A stretch of 50,974 nt of DNA. Origin: an uncultured Lachnospiraceae bacterium (lineage in GTDB: Bacteria > Bacillota > Clostridia > Lachnospirales > Lachnospiraceae). The position numbers and the translations under genes were made by a program. The stretch is from positions 1 to 50,974 of the forward strand of contig CAJTPF010000022.1 of assembly GCA_910578175.1 (NCBI GenBank), read 5' to 3'. Positions 18,853 to 26,089 of the stretch are shown here, piece after piece. Positions within the stretch are counted from its first letter, which is position 1; each line of letters begins with the position of its first letter. The notes under the pieces were generated by a model. The model had not been told where the DNA came from. It ran no database searches and saw only the letters and a list, made by a program, of their open reading frames with translations.

Positions 18853-20631
18853 TTACGTTTCCGTCTTTTTTTTAACAACCGCATACGCATAGGTACACAG
18901 AATCGGCATATCCGTACAGAATATCCGTATTTCAAAAACTCCTTCCCTGGCAGGCGCCGTATATACGCCATCCAGGCTTATTTCACCACTTCCCGGCTCC
19001 GTCAGCTCATATGTAACGCTGCATGGCTCCATATTATGAAACCGTACGTTAAAGTAAAAACTTTCCTTTGTTCCCAGAACCACGGTGGTCTTTTCCGCAG
19101 AAATGCTTTTTCCGGTATAATAACCGATTCTGTCCGGGTCGTGGCCGGAATCCGCCTTAATGGCTATCCAGCGCAATGTCAGAATAAAAAAACCCGTGTC
19201 TCTCAGCAGCCTGGCCGCAACGACAAAACTTCCTTTTTCATTTAATACTTTCACTGCGGTTTCCACTTTTGATATGGGAGATTTTTCTCTAAATAAATCG
19301 GGATTTCCGTATATTACCGATCTGCACGGTTTTCCCATAGTATTATCTTCTTTCATAAACTCATATCCCACCTTAACGAACACATTTCCTTTTCCCAGGC
19401 CATGCATGATTTCTCCGGAATATCTGATATCCCCTTTTCTCATCTTATCACCCAAAGGTATCTCTACCGTTCCGGATGCTATCATGAGACTGCCGGGCGG
19501 TTCCACTCCGTCATCTTTCTGGTTTCTATGTAGTTCTAAACTTCCCACGGTACGGAAGAACGCAGTATCTTCACAAAAATAACTTTCATATTCCCTTCGT
19601 TTCCCTGCCTGAGACGGAACCTGAATATAGGATTTTACGGTCTCGTCAACAGAACTGATCAGATAATTGCCTCCGGTCCTTTCCAGATGTATATCTGCAA
19701 GCCTGATATATTCCCTGACGCCGGCCAGATTCTGCATTTCCAGACTTAATTTTCCCACTTCCCTTGTGATAAGTTCATCCGGAAGAACGGAAACTGCATT
19801 GATCTTTATCGGAACATGATTTATCTGCTCCATCCTTTTATTGCCCTCAAATGCCTGAAAGGAATCCGGCTCGGTCACGATATTGATATCTTCATGGGCG
19901 GATTCCTGTACCAGCATATAATACGAAAAACATTTTTCCTCTCCCCCGGAAAGGGTGATACATCCCGTATCAATTGATAAATCATGCTCTCCATCGGGAT
20001 TCAGCATATCCGGTGTCTGTATCCGGCATTTCAACTGAAACGGAGCTGCACCGTCATTCCTGTTTGTTATCTTTAAAATCAGATTTACCCCTCTGCCCCT
20101 GCACACGGTAACCGGCACGCTGAGTTCCGCCGTATAACAGTCTCCTGCCGCCAGAATCGTCTTTGATAAAAATTCCTGCTCCATTTCGTATACGGATTCC
20201 ACAACGCTCGCATCTGTTAAAAAAAGCTCATAACCTTCGGATATACGGTTACATTCATAGTCCTGAGTTCCTTTATTCAGCGCATATACAGGATGAACCG
20301 CTTCTTCTTTATATCTGACACACAGAGACGCCCTGTCCGATTCCAGAGTTTCAAAACCTTCTACAGCCGACAGTTTCCTGACCGCCGCTTTATCCATAAT
20401 GATCTCTCTTCCCAAGCCGTCTATGGCTGCCCCGCTTTCAATCATAACCGATAAATCATCCAGATTAAACACACTCATACCACAGATCAGGCCCGAGCCG
20501 TATAAAATCTGATTTAAAAATTTTCTTTTATTGTTAAAATATTCCTGTTCTGCCGTAAAATCTGCCGAAGTCAGCATTTTGCCCGCATAATAACGGTTTC
20601 TTTCAAAGGGAAATAACTGATTATCAGACAA
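18853..20631 (-). CDS. Soluble protein with contractile-injection-cluster-type N-terminus
   Basis: This 592-residue protein has no signal peptide. The first 75 residues contain FERNRYYAGKMLTSADF, then EQEYFNNKRKFLNQILYGSG and ICGMSVF, then a GREI motif. I associate this pattern (F-R-Y-G-LLT-DF-EQ-Y-KR-N-LHGxGVVCGL) with uncharacterised proteins in extracellular contractile injection and tail-like clusters. The rest is beta-rich; the last 100 residues look like a bacterial Ig-like domain (GEISLDGVYTAPAREG). The start is a TTG at 20631 with GAGGAGGG 7 bases upstream; no better start exists. It opens the seven-gene set behind its own promoter. No sheath, tube or baseplate gene is in the window, so a contractile device is not shown. 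Confidence 0.7.
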   Translation of the reverse strand: MSDNQLFPFERNRYYAGKMLTSADFTAEQEYFNNKRKFLNQILYGSGLICGMSVFNLDDLSVMIESGAAIDGLGREIIMDKAAVRKLSAVEGFETLESDRASLCVRYKEEAVHPVYALNKGTQDYECNRISEGYELFLTDASVVESVYEMEQEFLSKTILAAGDCYTAELSVPVTVCRGRGVNLILKITNRNDGAAPFQLKCRIQTPDMLNPDGEHDLSIDTGCITLSGGEEKCFSYYMLVQESAHEDINIVTEPDSFQAFEGNKRMEQINHVPIKINAVSVLPDELITREVGKLSLEMQNLAGVREYIRLADIHLERTGGNYLISSVDETVKSYIQVPSQAGKRREYESYFCEDTAFFRTVGSLELHRNQKDDGVEPPGSLMIASGTVEIPLGDKMRKGDIRYSGEIMHGLGKGNVFVKVGYEFMKEDNTMGKPCRSVIYGNPDLFREKSPISKVETAVKVLNEKGSFVVAARLLRDTGFFILTLRWIAIKADSGHDPDRIGYYTGKSISAEKTTVVLGTKESFYFNVRFHNMEPCSVTYELTEPGSGEISLDGVYTAPAREGVFEIRIFCTDMPILCTYAYAVVKKKTET

Positions 20632-20709
20632 AAATAAACCCTCCTCTTCCTGTCTTTATTTGTGTTGCGGAAGAAAACATGCACATTCTAGCCGCCATCC
20701 CATAAAAAC

Positions 20710-20740
20710 AGTATAACAGAGGAAGGTCATATTTTGTCTA
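20710..20740 (-). promoter_or_regulatory. Candidate promoter of the Rhs-cluster operon
   Basis: On the minus strand TAGACA (20735-20740) is followed by 19 bases and TATACT (20710-20715), which is preceded by TGT (extended -10). The long spacer and weak -35 suggest dependence on an activator. A direct repeat overlapping the -35 fits this. The promoter lies in the 117-base gap after the histidine kinase gene. Confidence 0.5.
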
Positions 20741-20754
20741 AAGATTTGTTAAAG
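20738..20754. promoter_or_regulatory. 11-bp-spaced direct repeat, candidate OmpR-family regulator site
   Basis: CTAAAG (20738-20743) and TTAAAG (20749-20754) recur with exactly 11-base spacing, at and just upstream of the -35 of the cluster promoter. The flanks also match the second site at 25940-25956 (TCTAAAG then TTT). Tandem half-sites about 10-11 bases apart are typical of OmpR/PhoB winged-helix regulators, and one is encoded at 21588-22277. Confidence 0.45.
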
Positions 20755-21564
20755 AATGTCTGTATTTGTCGGAAATAATATGTAAATTTTCATCCCCCGC
20801 CGGTAACCGCTGACAGCAAATATCTCTCCTCCGTGGGCCTCTACGATTTCTTTTACTATATACAATCCATTGCCGGAACCATGTCCCGCATTGGAACCCT
20901 GAAAGTGTTCCTCGAATATGCGGAGGCTCTCTTCTGCTTTCATTCCTTTTCCGTTATCTTTATACTCCAGTATCGCCTGATTCTTTACTTTAATTAAAGT
21001 CAGGGTAATACAACCGGGCCTGCCCATATATTTTATAGCATTATCAAACAGATTGTTAAGGACATTCATAAGCTGGCTCCGGTCACCTTTCATTATGATC
21101 GGTAAGTCATCAAACATAAGCTGAAGGCTGATCCTATTCTGTAGTAACAACCCTTCCATATCCCTGGCAGTTTTTCTCACGATTTCAGTAAGATTCACCG
21201 GTTCCATCAAGTATACCGGATCTCCCAGCCGTTTTCGTATCTGCATGAACGAACGATTAACCATAATATTTAAATACTTTGAATTATCACATATCTTCTC
21301 CAGATATTCCCGATATGCCTCTTTTTCTATTTTGTCATTTTTTAATAAAATTTCACAATATCCCCATATGATCGCTAAAGGCATTCTAAAACCGTGAGAC
21401 AGAGAACTTCTGATTCTTTCGATCTCCCTGTCGTACTCCTCTTTGATCTTTTCCGCTTCCCTATGAATCCTGATTCCATACATATATTTTATGTGCAGAA
21501 TGACTGCGAGCAAAGCCAGAATAATGATACCAGCGGCTGCCAATATGATATTCTCAGGTTTCAT
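20749..21564 (-). CDS. Membrane-anchored sensor histidine kinase
   Basis: This 271-residue kinase has one N-terminal membrane helix (about 5-24) and no sizeable outer sensor domain. The dimerisation helix carries SLSHGFRMPLA, with the phosphoacceptor histidine in a slightly unusual H-box. The ATPase domain has an N-box (NNLFDNAIKY), G1 (DNGKGM) and G2 (GSGNGLYIVKEIVEAHGG), so activity is expected. The small sensor part suggests it reads an intramembrane signal or a partner protein. The gene follows the response regulator by 23 bases and is the last gene of the signalling set; its stop lies inside the direct repeat upstream of the next operon. AAAGGT and GGAGG precede the ATG, the latter unusually close. 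Confidence 0.92.
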   Translation of the reverse strand: MKPENIILAAAGIIILALLAVILHIKYMYGIRIHREAEKIKEEYDREIERIRSSLSHGFRMPLAIIWGYCEILLKNDKIEKEAYREYLEKICDNSKYLNIMVNRSFMQIRKRLGDPVYLMEPVNLTEIVRKTARDMEGLLLQNRISLQLMFDDLPIIMKGDRSQLMNVLNNLFDNAIKYMGRPGCITLTLIKVKNQAILEYKDNGKGMKAEESLRIFEEHFQGSNAGHGSGNGLYIVKEIVEAHGGEIFAVSGYRRGMKIYILFPTNTDIL

Positions 21565-21587
21565 TCCTCCACTACCTTTCCTCTGCC

Positions 21588-22277
21588 TTACTTATCATCA
21601 AATATATATCCTGCACCTCTGACTGTCTCTATTACTCCCGTTTTATCGCTGTCAATCTTTTTTCTCAGATTGGAAATATGCACCATTACGGTCCTTATAT
21701 CTCCCAGACTGTCACTTTCCCATATACTGCTGTACAAATCATTATATGACAGCAGTTCTCCCTGATGTCGGATAAATTTCAGCAATAACTGATATTCCGT
21801 TGGCGACAATTCAATTTCTTCGCCTTTCATATTCCTTACCACTCTTCGGTCAATATCTACGGAAAACTGTTTAAAGGATAATCTTCGTATTCTGTTATAT
21901 TTTCTGCAGTCCATTCTGACCCGTCTGATATTTGCTTCTATTCTGGCGATCAGTTCCGCATAATCCACAGGTTTTACAATATAATCATCGCCACCTTTTT
22001 CCAGTGCTTCTATCATGATTTCCTTGTCATCAATACAGCTTACAAAGATGATCGGTGTATTCTGTTCATGCCGAATATGCCTGCAAATCTCCGTACCATT
22101 GGTATCCGGTAAAAGTACATCTAACAGGATCAGATCATACTTACTGTTTTTTACCATTTTCATACTTTCCATACCGTTATATGCCGTTTCCACATTGTAA
22201 CCTGCACTTTCCAGATTAAATTTTATAATATAGGATAAATCCACATCGTCTTCCACAAGTAATACACTGCTATTCAT
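21588..22277 (-). CDS. OmpR/PhoB-family response regulator
   Basis: This 229-residue regulator has a receiver domain (about 1-120) with the acidic pair VEDD, the phosphoacceptor aspartate in LILLDVLLPD, and the conserved lysine in YIVKPVDYAEL. A winged-helix DNA-binding domain follows (about 130-227), with LSPTEYQLLLKFIRHQG, the VMVHISNLRKKI recognition region and TVRGAGYIF. It pairs with the kinase immediately downstream. The family binds tandem half-sites about 11 bases apart. Such repeats occur at the promoters upstream of 20631 and 25838, so it plausibly controls both this signalling operon and the Rhs cluster. Confidence 0.95.
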   Translation of the reverse strand: MNSSVLLVEDDVDLSYIIKFNLESAGYNVETAYNGMESMKMVKNSKYDLILLDVLLPDTNGTEICRHIRHEQNTPIIFVSCIDDKEIMIEALEKGGDDYIVKPVDYAELIARIEANIRRVRMDCRKYNRIRRLSFKQFSVDIDRRVVRNMKGEEIELSPTEYQLLLKFIRHQGELLSYNDLYSSIWESDSLGDIRTVMVHISNLRKKIDSDKTGVIETVRGAGYIFDDK

Positions 22278-22290
22278 ATCCTAATCCCTC

Positions 22291-22692
22291 CTAATTACGA
22301 TCCAGTTCCTTTCTTATTGTAAAAATATTTTTCCCGCCCCGGTATTCATAGTCCACGGATGTCATAGATTGTTTCACCAGATAAATTCCCAGTCCCCCTG
22401 TCTGACGTTCCTCCAGACACAGATCAACGTCCGGATCCGGCCGTTCCAAAGGATTATACGGTCTTCCACTATCCAGAAACTGTATCACTATCTGCTGTGG
22501 CTGCTCTTCAGTGTCACATCGTATCCATGCCATGCCTGTTTCAGGACTATACGCATAGCTTGCAATATTCACATAGATTTCTTCTACGGCTATATCTATT
22601 TCATACCTGATCTTGTCACTGCATTGTTTGCGTTCAAGCTCTGTATTTATAAAACTGATCACCTGCTCCAGATTTTTCGTATCCGCTTCCAC
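22291..22692 (-). CDS. RsbW-like anti-sigma serine kinase (HATPase)
   Basis: This 133-residue protein is a single GHKL ATPase domain of the RsbW/SpoIIAB type. It shows the N-box (AVEEIYVNIASYAY), G1 (FLDSGRPYNPL) and G2 (TGGLGIYLVKQSMT). Such kinases hold a sigma factor or another target and phosphorylate an STAS antagonist, which a PP2C phosphatase reverses. The GTG at 22692 is chosen because AAGGAG lies 6 bases upstream and it begins 17 bases after the preceding stop codon. The ATG at 22734 would overlap the previous gene and has no ribosome binding site. The phosphatase is two genes upstream, but no STAS protein or sigma factor gene is nearby. Confidence 0.88.
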   Translation of the reverse strand: MEADTKNLEQVISFINTELERKQCSDKIRYEIDIAVEEIYVNIASYAYSPETGMAWIRCDTEEQPQQIVIQFLDSGRPYNPLERPDPDVDLCLEERQTGGLGIYLVKQSMTSVDYEYRGGKNIFTIRKELDRN

Positions 22693-22708
22693 GATTAACT
22701 CCTTCAAT

Positions 22709-23689
22709 TTAAACGCTTCCTTCTTTTTGTTCATAAAGATTATATTTTTTCAACAGCCGTTCCGGTTGATATCTCATTTTCGCCTGTCGCAGTCCTTCTG
22801 ATCCGATATCTTCTTCCCGGTTAATAAATTTGTATTTTTTACAGCAGTAAATAACAAAAAAACGGTTGACCGCCCGATAAATATTGGGATACCGGTAATC
22901 TCCCTTCTCCACTATTACATCAAAAACATTATCCGTTACCGGCTGTCCATAGGAATAAGCAGCCACGGAATCATCGATATATAGCACAATACCTTCCAGT
23001 CCCAATGCTTCAAAGGAATCCAGCGCAGTATTGATCGACTCGTTTTCATAAACTAATGATTGCTGCTCTTCTGCTTTCATCCTATTATTTGTCATCCATT
23101 TTTTCTGAAATTCCCTGACCGCCTCAATATTATCTTTTGTTATTTTTGATATGGTGAGCCTTTCACCATATTCACGTATAAATTTATTAAACGTTTTTCT
23201 TTTTGACGCCAGATGCCTGCCGCTTAAAGAAATCATTTTCGCACTCATATAAATATATTCTGCCCAGTCTCTGTTTTCCAGCCTGTAAAATCTTCCTTTT
23301 TCTTTTTCTAAAATAAATTTGCTCATATCCTCCGTAACCCCAAAAAACATAAGAAGTTTTCCGTCATAATGTACCTCTGTTCTTATTTTTTCAATTGCCT
23401 GATACAACCAGTCTGAAGGATCATTATCCTCACTTTCAGAATATTCCTCCGGTATCTTCATTGGCAGAAGATATGCCGCATATAAATTCTCATCCCGCCT
23501 GCTTTGTCTGATATATAATATACCGTCGGATATACATATTTTTGTATTATATTTACCTGAAAGGCAATATAAATTGGCAAAACTTAACTGACAGGACATA
23601 CTTTCCGCATACCGTACCGTCCTATCCACAATCTCTTTGTCCGAAATCTCCAGGTTTCTAAACAATAATTTACTTTTCCCTTGATTCAT
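22709..23689 (-). CDS. DUF2156 / phosphatidylglycerol lysyltransferase C-terminal-like protein
   Basis: This 326-residue soluble protein resembles the LPG-synthase C-terminal (DUF2156) acyltransferase family of GNAT-like fold. Supporting segments are the N-terminal CQLSFANLYCLSGKYNTKI, the central YGERLTISKIT, and the family-typical tail NREEDIGSEGLRQAKMRY followed by KYNLYE. The membrane part of MprF is absent. It could transfer an amino acid or acyl group from a tRNA or CoA donor, but the substrate cannot be read from the sequence. CAGGAG lies 5 bases before its ATG. It is placed between a SpoIIE-type phosphatase and an RsbW-like kinase, which suggests a role in that signalling unit. Confidence 0.82.
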   Translation of the reverse strand: MNQGKSKLLFRNLEISDKEIVDRTVRYAESMSCQLSFANLYCLSGKYNTKICISDGILYIRQSRRDENLYAAYLLPMKIPEEYSESEDNDPSDWLYQAIEKIRTEVHYDGKLLMFFGVTEDMSKFILEKEKGRFYRLENRDWAEYIYMSAKMISLSGRHLASKRKTFNKFIREYGERLTISKITKDNIEAVREFQKKWMTNNRMKAEEQQSLVYENESINTALDSFEALGLEGIVLYIDDSVAAYSYGQPVTDNVFDVIVEKGDYRYPNIYRAVNRFFVIYCCKKYKFINREEDIGSEGLRQAKMRYQPERLLKKYNLYEQKEGSV

Positions 23690-23714
23690 ATTAACTCCTG
23701 AATTTTAATACTAT

Positions 23715-25838
23715 CTATTTTATTCTAAGTGCCATAATCGTTATATCGTCTGCCTGTTCCGCTCCGTCTGCAAAAACACTGATATCTTCTTTTATATAAG
23801 AGACAATATCCTCTGTGGTTTCATTTTCCAAAACCCGGGGACAGTTTAGCTTATGTTCCAGTCTGCCTTCCCCATACAACGATTCCTCTTTGTTCAGCGC
23901 CTCCGTAACACCGTCGGTATAAAAGATGATCCGGTCGCCGGAATCCATGGATATTGGAAAAGTATCATATTCCATATTTTCAAAACCGGCCAGTACAAAT
24001 CCCGGCTTTACTGATAACCATTGGAAACCTTCTCCCTTTTTGCTGATAAGCGGCTGGTTATGTCCTGCATTGGCACATTCCAATATTTTTTTCTTAAAAT
24101 CATATCTGGCGATAAATGCCGTAACAAACATTTCCGCCTCATTGTGTTCACACAGCTGATTATTTACATTTTTCAGGACCTCTCCGGGTGAGGAAGAGTG
24201 ATTCGCCTGATTTTTCAGCAGGGTTTTGGCAATCACCATAAATAATGCTGCCGGAACTCCTTTCCCTGATACATCGGCAATGACGACCCATAACCCTCCG
24301 TCTTCCGTCATAAAATGATCATAAAAGTCTCCCCCTACTTCTTTTGCCGGATTCATGTCGGCAAATAATTCAAATCTTTCCTGACAAACTTTACCTTCCG
24401 GCAACATATCCTTTTGAATGGATGCCGCAACACCCAGCTCCGTTGCTATTCTCTCTTTATCCGCCGAAATCTTTGCATAGTTGATTATGTAATCCTTTAA
24501 AGAGCCTGTCATGGAATTAAAAGCGTCGCCCAATAATTCAATCTCATCTCCCGTTTTAATATCCGTACGGTAATCCAGGTCACCATTACTGATTCTTCTT
24601 ACATCTGTCGTAAGTTTCTTAATGGGACCCGCAATTTTGTCAGATATTCGGATCGTCAGAAGAAATACTCCTGCCATCAATCCGATACACACGGCAACAA
24701 AAATGTATACCATATTCCTTAGAATTCCTTCCAGCTCTTTCAAGGTATTTTGGGTTTCCATTTTTATGGTTTCGGAGCTGTCCAATGCAGGTTTTATTAT
24801 TTCTTCTTTCGGAACCAGAACTGCCAGCGTCCAGCCGGAAACCGGAACCGGTGAATATGCCATATAGTATTCTGTTTCCTCTATGACTGTTTCTGCAAAT
24901 CCGGTCTCACCATTCTGCATATGTTTCAATTCTTCTGCCATACCGGGACTGAAGGTCCCAATATCTTTGCCAATTCCCGCTCCTGAAATAATCCGCCCGG
25001 ACTGTCCGATCAATATGGCAAACCCGTTTTCTCCAATCTTTGAAGATATGATTTCTTCGCATACATATTTTAATTTAATGTCTATCGCAAGCACGCCTGC
25101 CGGTTTGTCTGATGAATTCCATACCGGCGCCGAGCATGTCACGATCAGGGATTTATCCAGACCATCACCATAGGTTTCTATCAGCGTTACTTTTCCCGTA
25201 TTCTCTGCCATGTTATACCATCTCCGATCCGTTATGATATAATCCTCAGGCAGCAGACGTTCTTCCGGTTCCAGCATTAATGAATCATCCCCTTTATCAT
25301 CATAGGAAACCATGAATCCGGAAGCTGAACCAAAATAGATGGAACTTATACTATTTTTGTTAATATCAAAAATATGTTTTGCTGTTTCGTAAAACATACC
25401 GGCTTTTTCCGCCTCCTGCTTTACATCTTCATATGAAGTTCCTTTCATACGGTCAAACTGCAACACCGCCTTTCCTTTATTTTCCTGTCCCAGAACATTA
25501 AAATGTATACTCCCGTAATTATCGGGATTTTGATATATATCAGATAAATACCCTGCAAGCAGTTCAACATTTTCGCATATCTTTACCAGCTTTTCATTGC
25601 TGATTGCCGACATTTCCTTTGTACTCATCCGCAGACTGTTTTCTGTAATACGGAGTAATGCATCTTTTGTATCTTCCTCCACCTTATTTCCCAGTTTTCT
25701 GCTGCTTTCTTTCGATCTTCGTATTGTCTGTCTCATCCCCACAATGGAAATACAGACACTGATACCTAAAATAAGCATCCCCACCGCAAGTAAAACGATT
25801 GATATCTTTCTACGTATCGTCCCTTTGACTTCACCCAA
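23715..25838 (-). CDS. Membrane SpoIIE/RsbU-type serine phosphatase with sensor domain and HAMP
   Basis: This 707-residue protein has a membrane helix at about 12-32, a large outer double-Cache-like sensor (about 40-355, with YYMAYSPVPVSGWTLAVLV near its end), a second helix (about 373-395) and a HAMP domain. The PP2C-type phosphatase domain spans about 475-705. Metal-binding motifs are intact: AKEVGGDFYD, IADVSGKGVPAALF, FYTDGVTEALN and EQADDITIMAL. It should sense an outside ligand and dephosphorylate a regulator, by family precedent an STAS protein, opposing the RsbW-like kinase. The start is a TTG at 25838 with GGAGGAG 7 bases upstream. It is the first gene of the signalling operon. Confidence 0.93.
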   Translation of the reverse strand: MGEVKGTIRRKISIVLLAVGMLILGISVCISIVGMRQTIRRSKESSRKLGNKVEEDTKDALLRITENSLRMSTKEMSAISNEKLVKICENVELLAGYLSDIYQNPDNYGSIHFNVLGQENKGKAVLQFDRMKGTSYEDVKQEAEKAGMFYETAKHIFDINKNSISSIYFGSASGFMVSYDDKGDDSLMLEPEERLLPEDYIITDRRWYNMAENTGKVTLIETYGDGLDKSLIVTCSAPVWNSSDKPAGVLAIDIKLKYVCEEIISSKIGENGFAILIGQSGRIISGAGIGKDIGTFSPGMAEELKHMQNGETGFAETVIEETEYYMAYSPVPVSGWTLAVLVPKEEIIKPALDSSETIKMETQNTLKELEGILRNMVYIFVAVCIGLMAGVFLLTIRISDKIAGPIKKLTTDVRRISNGDLDYRTDIKTGDEIELLGDAFNSMTGSLKDYIINYAKISADKERIATELGVAASIQKDMLPEGKVCQERFELFADMNPAKEVGGDFYDHFMTEDGGLWVVIADVSGKGVPAALFMVIAKTLLKNQANHSSSPGEVLKNVNNQLCEHNEAEMFVTAFIARYDFKKKILECANAGHNQPLISKKGEGFQWLSVKPGFVLAGFENMEYDTFPISMDSGDRIIFYTDGVTEALNKEESLYGEGRLEHKLNCPRVLENETTEDIVSYIKEDISVFADGAEQADDITIMALRIK

Positions 25839-25890
25839 AAATATACTCCTCCTCCCAAAATTTTGTCGAATAGACTAAATATTTTGTTAC

Positions 25891-25899
25891 ATTATATCA
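25891..25899 (-). promoter_or_regulatory. Extended -10 promoter of the signalling operon
   Basis: The minus strand reads TGATATAAT, a perfect -10 with TGn extension. No good -35 stands 17 bases upstream (TGTCAA is the best match), which again suggests activation. The start site would be near 25884, about 46 bases before the TTG codon. Confidence 0.55.
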
Positions 25900-25939
25900 T
25901 AATATGTCCTAATTTGACATAACGCAAAGCCCCATTAGT

Positions 25940-25956
25940 CTAAAGGTTTTCTAAAG
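25940..25956. promoter_or_regulatory. Second 11-bp-spaced direct repeat, candidate regulator site
   Basis: CTAAAG occurs at 25940-25945 and 25951-25956, exactly 11 bases apart, about 55-72 bases upstream of the predicted start of the signalling operon. It matches the pair at 20738-20754 in sequence, period and orientation. Confidence 0.45.
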
Positions 25957-26034
25957 ATTTCCAATTTAGAAACTTTTTATATCTATTAAGGATATATTAT
26001 ATATTTTTACCCAAAACCAACCTATTGGGTATAC

Positions 26035-26069
26035 AAAAAAGACACTGGCCGCTGACCAATGTCTTTTTT
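26035..26069 (-). terminator. Intrinsic terminator after the starch-binding protein gene
   Basis: GACACTGG and CCAATGTC pair around a short loop and are flanked by A6 and T6. The structure therefore works in both directions. It separates this gene from the promoter region of the signalling operon. Confidence 0.85.
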
Positions 26070-26089
26070 ATGATTAATATAAAGAAGGA

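Noticed and set aside
18853..20631. Complete contractile injection system
   Set aside because: No sheath, tube, baseplate, ATPase or spike gene is in the window; only one protein carries the related motif.
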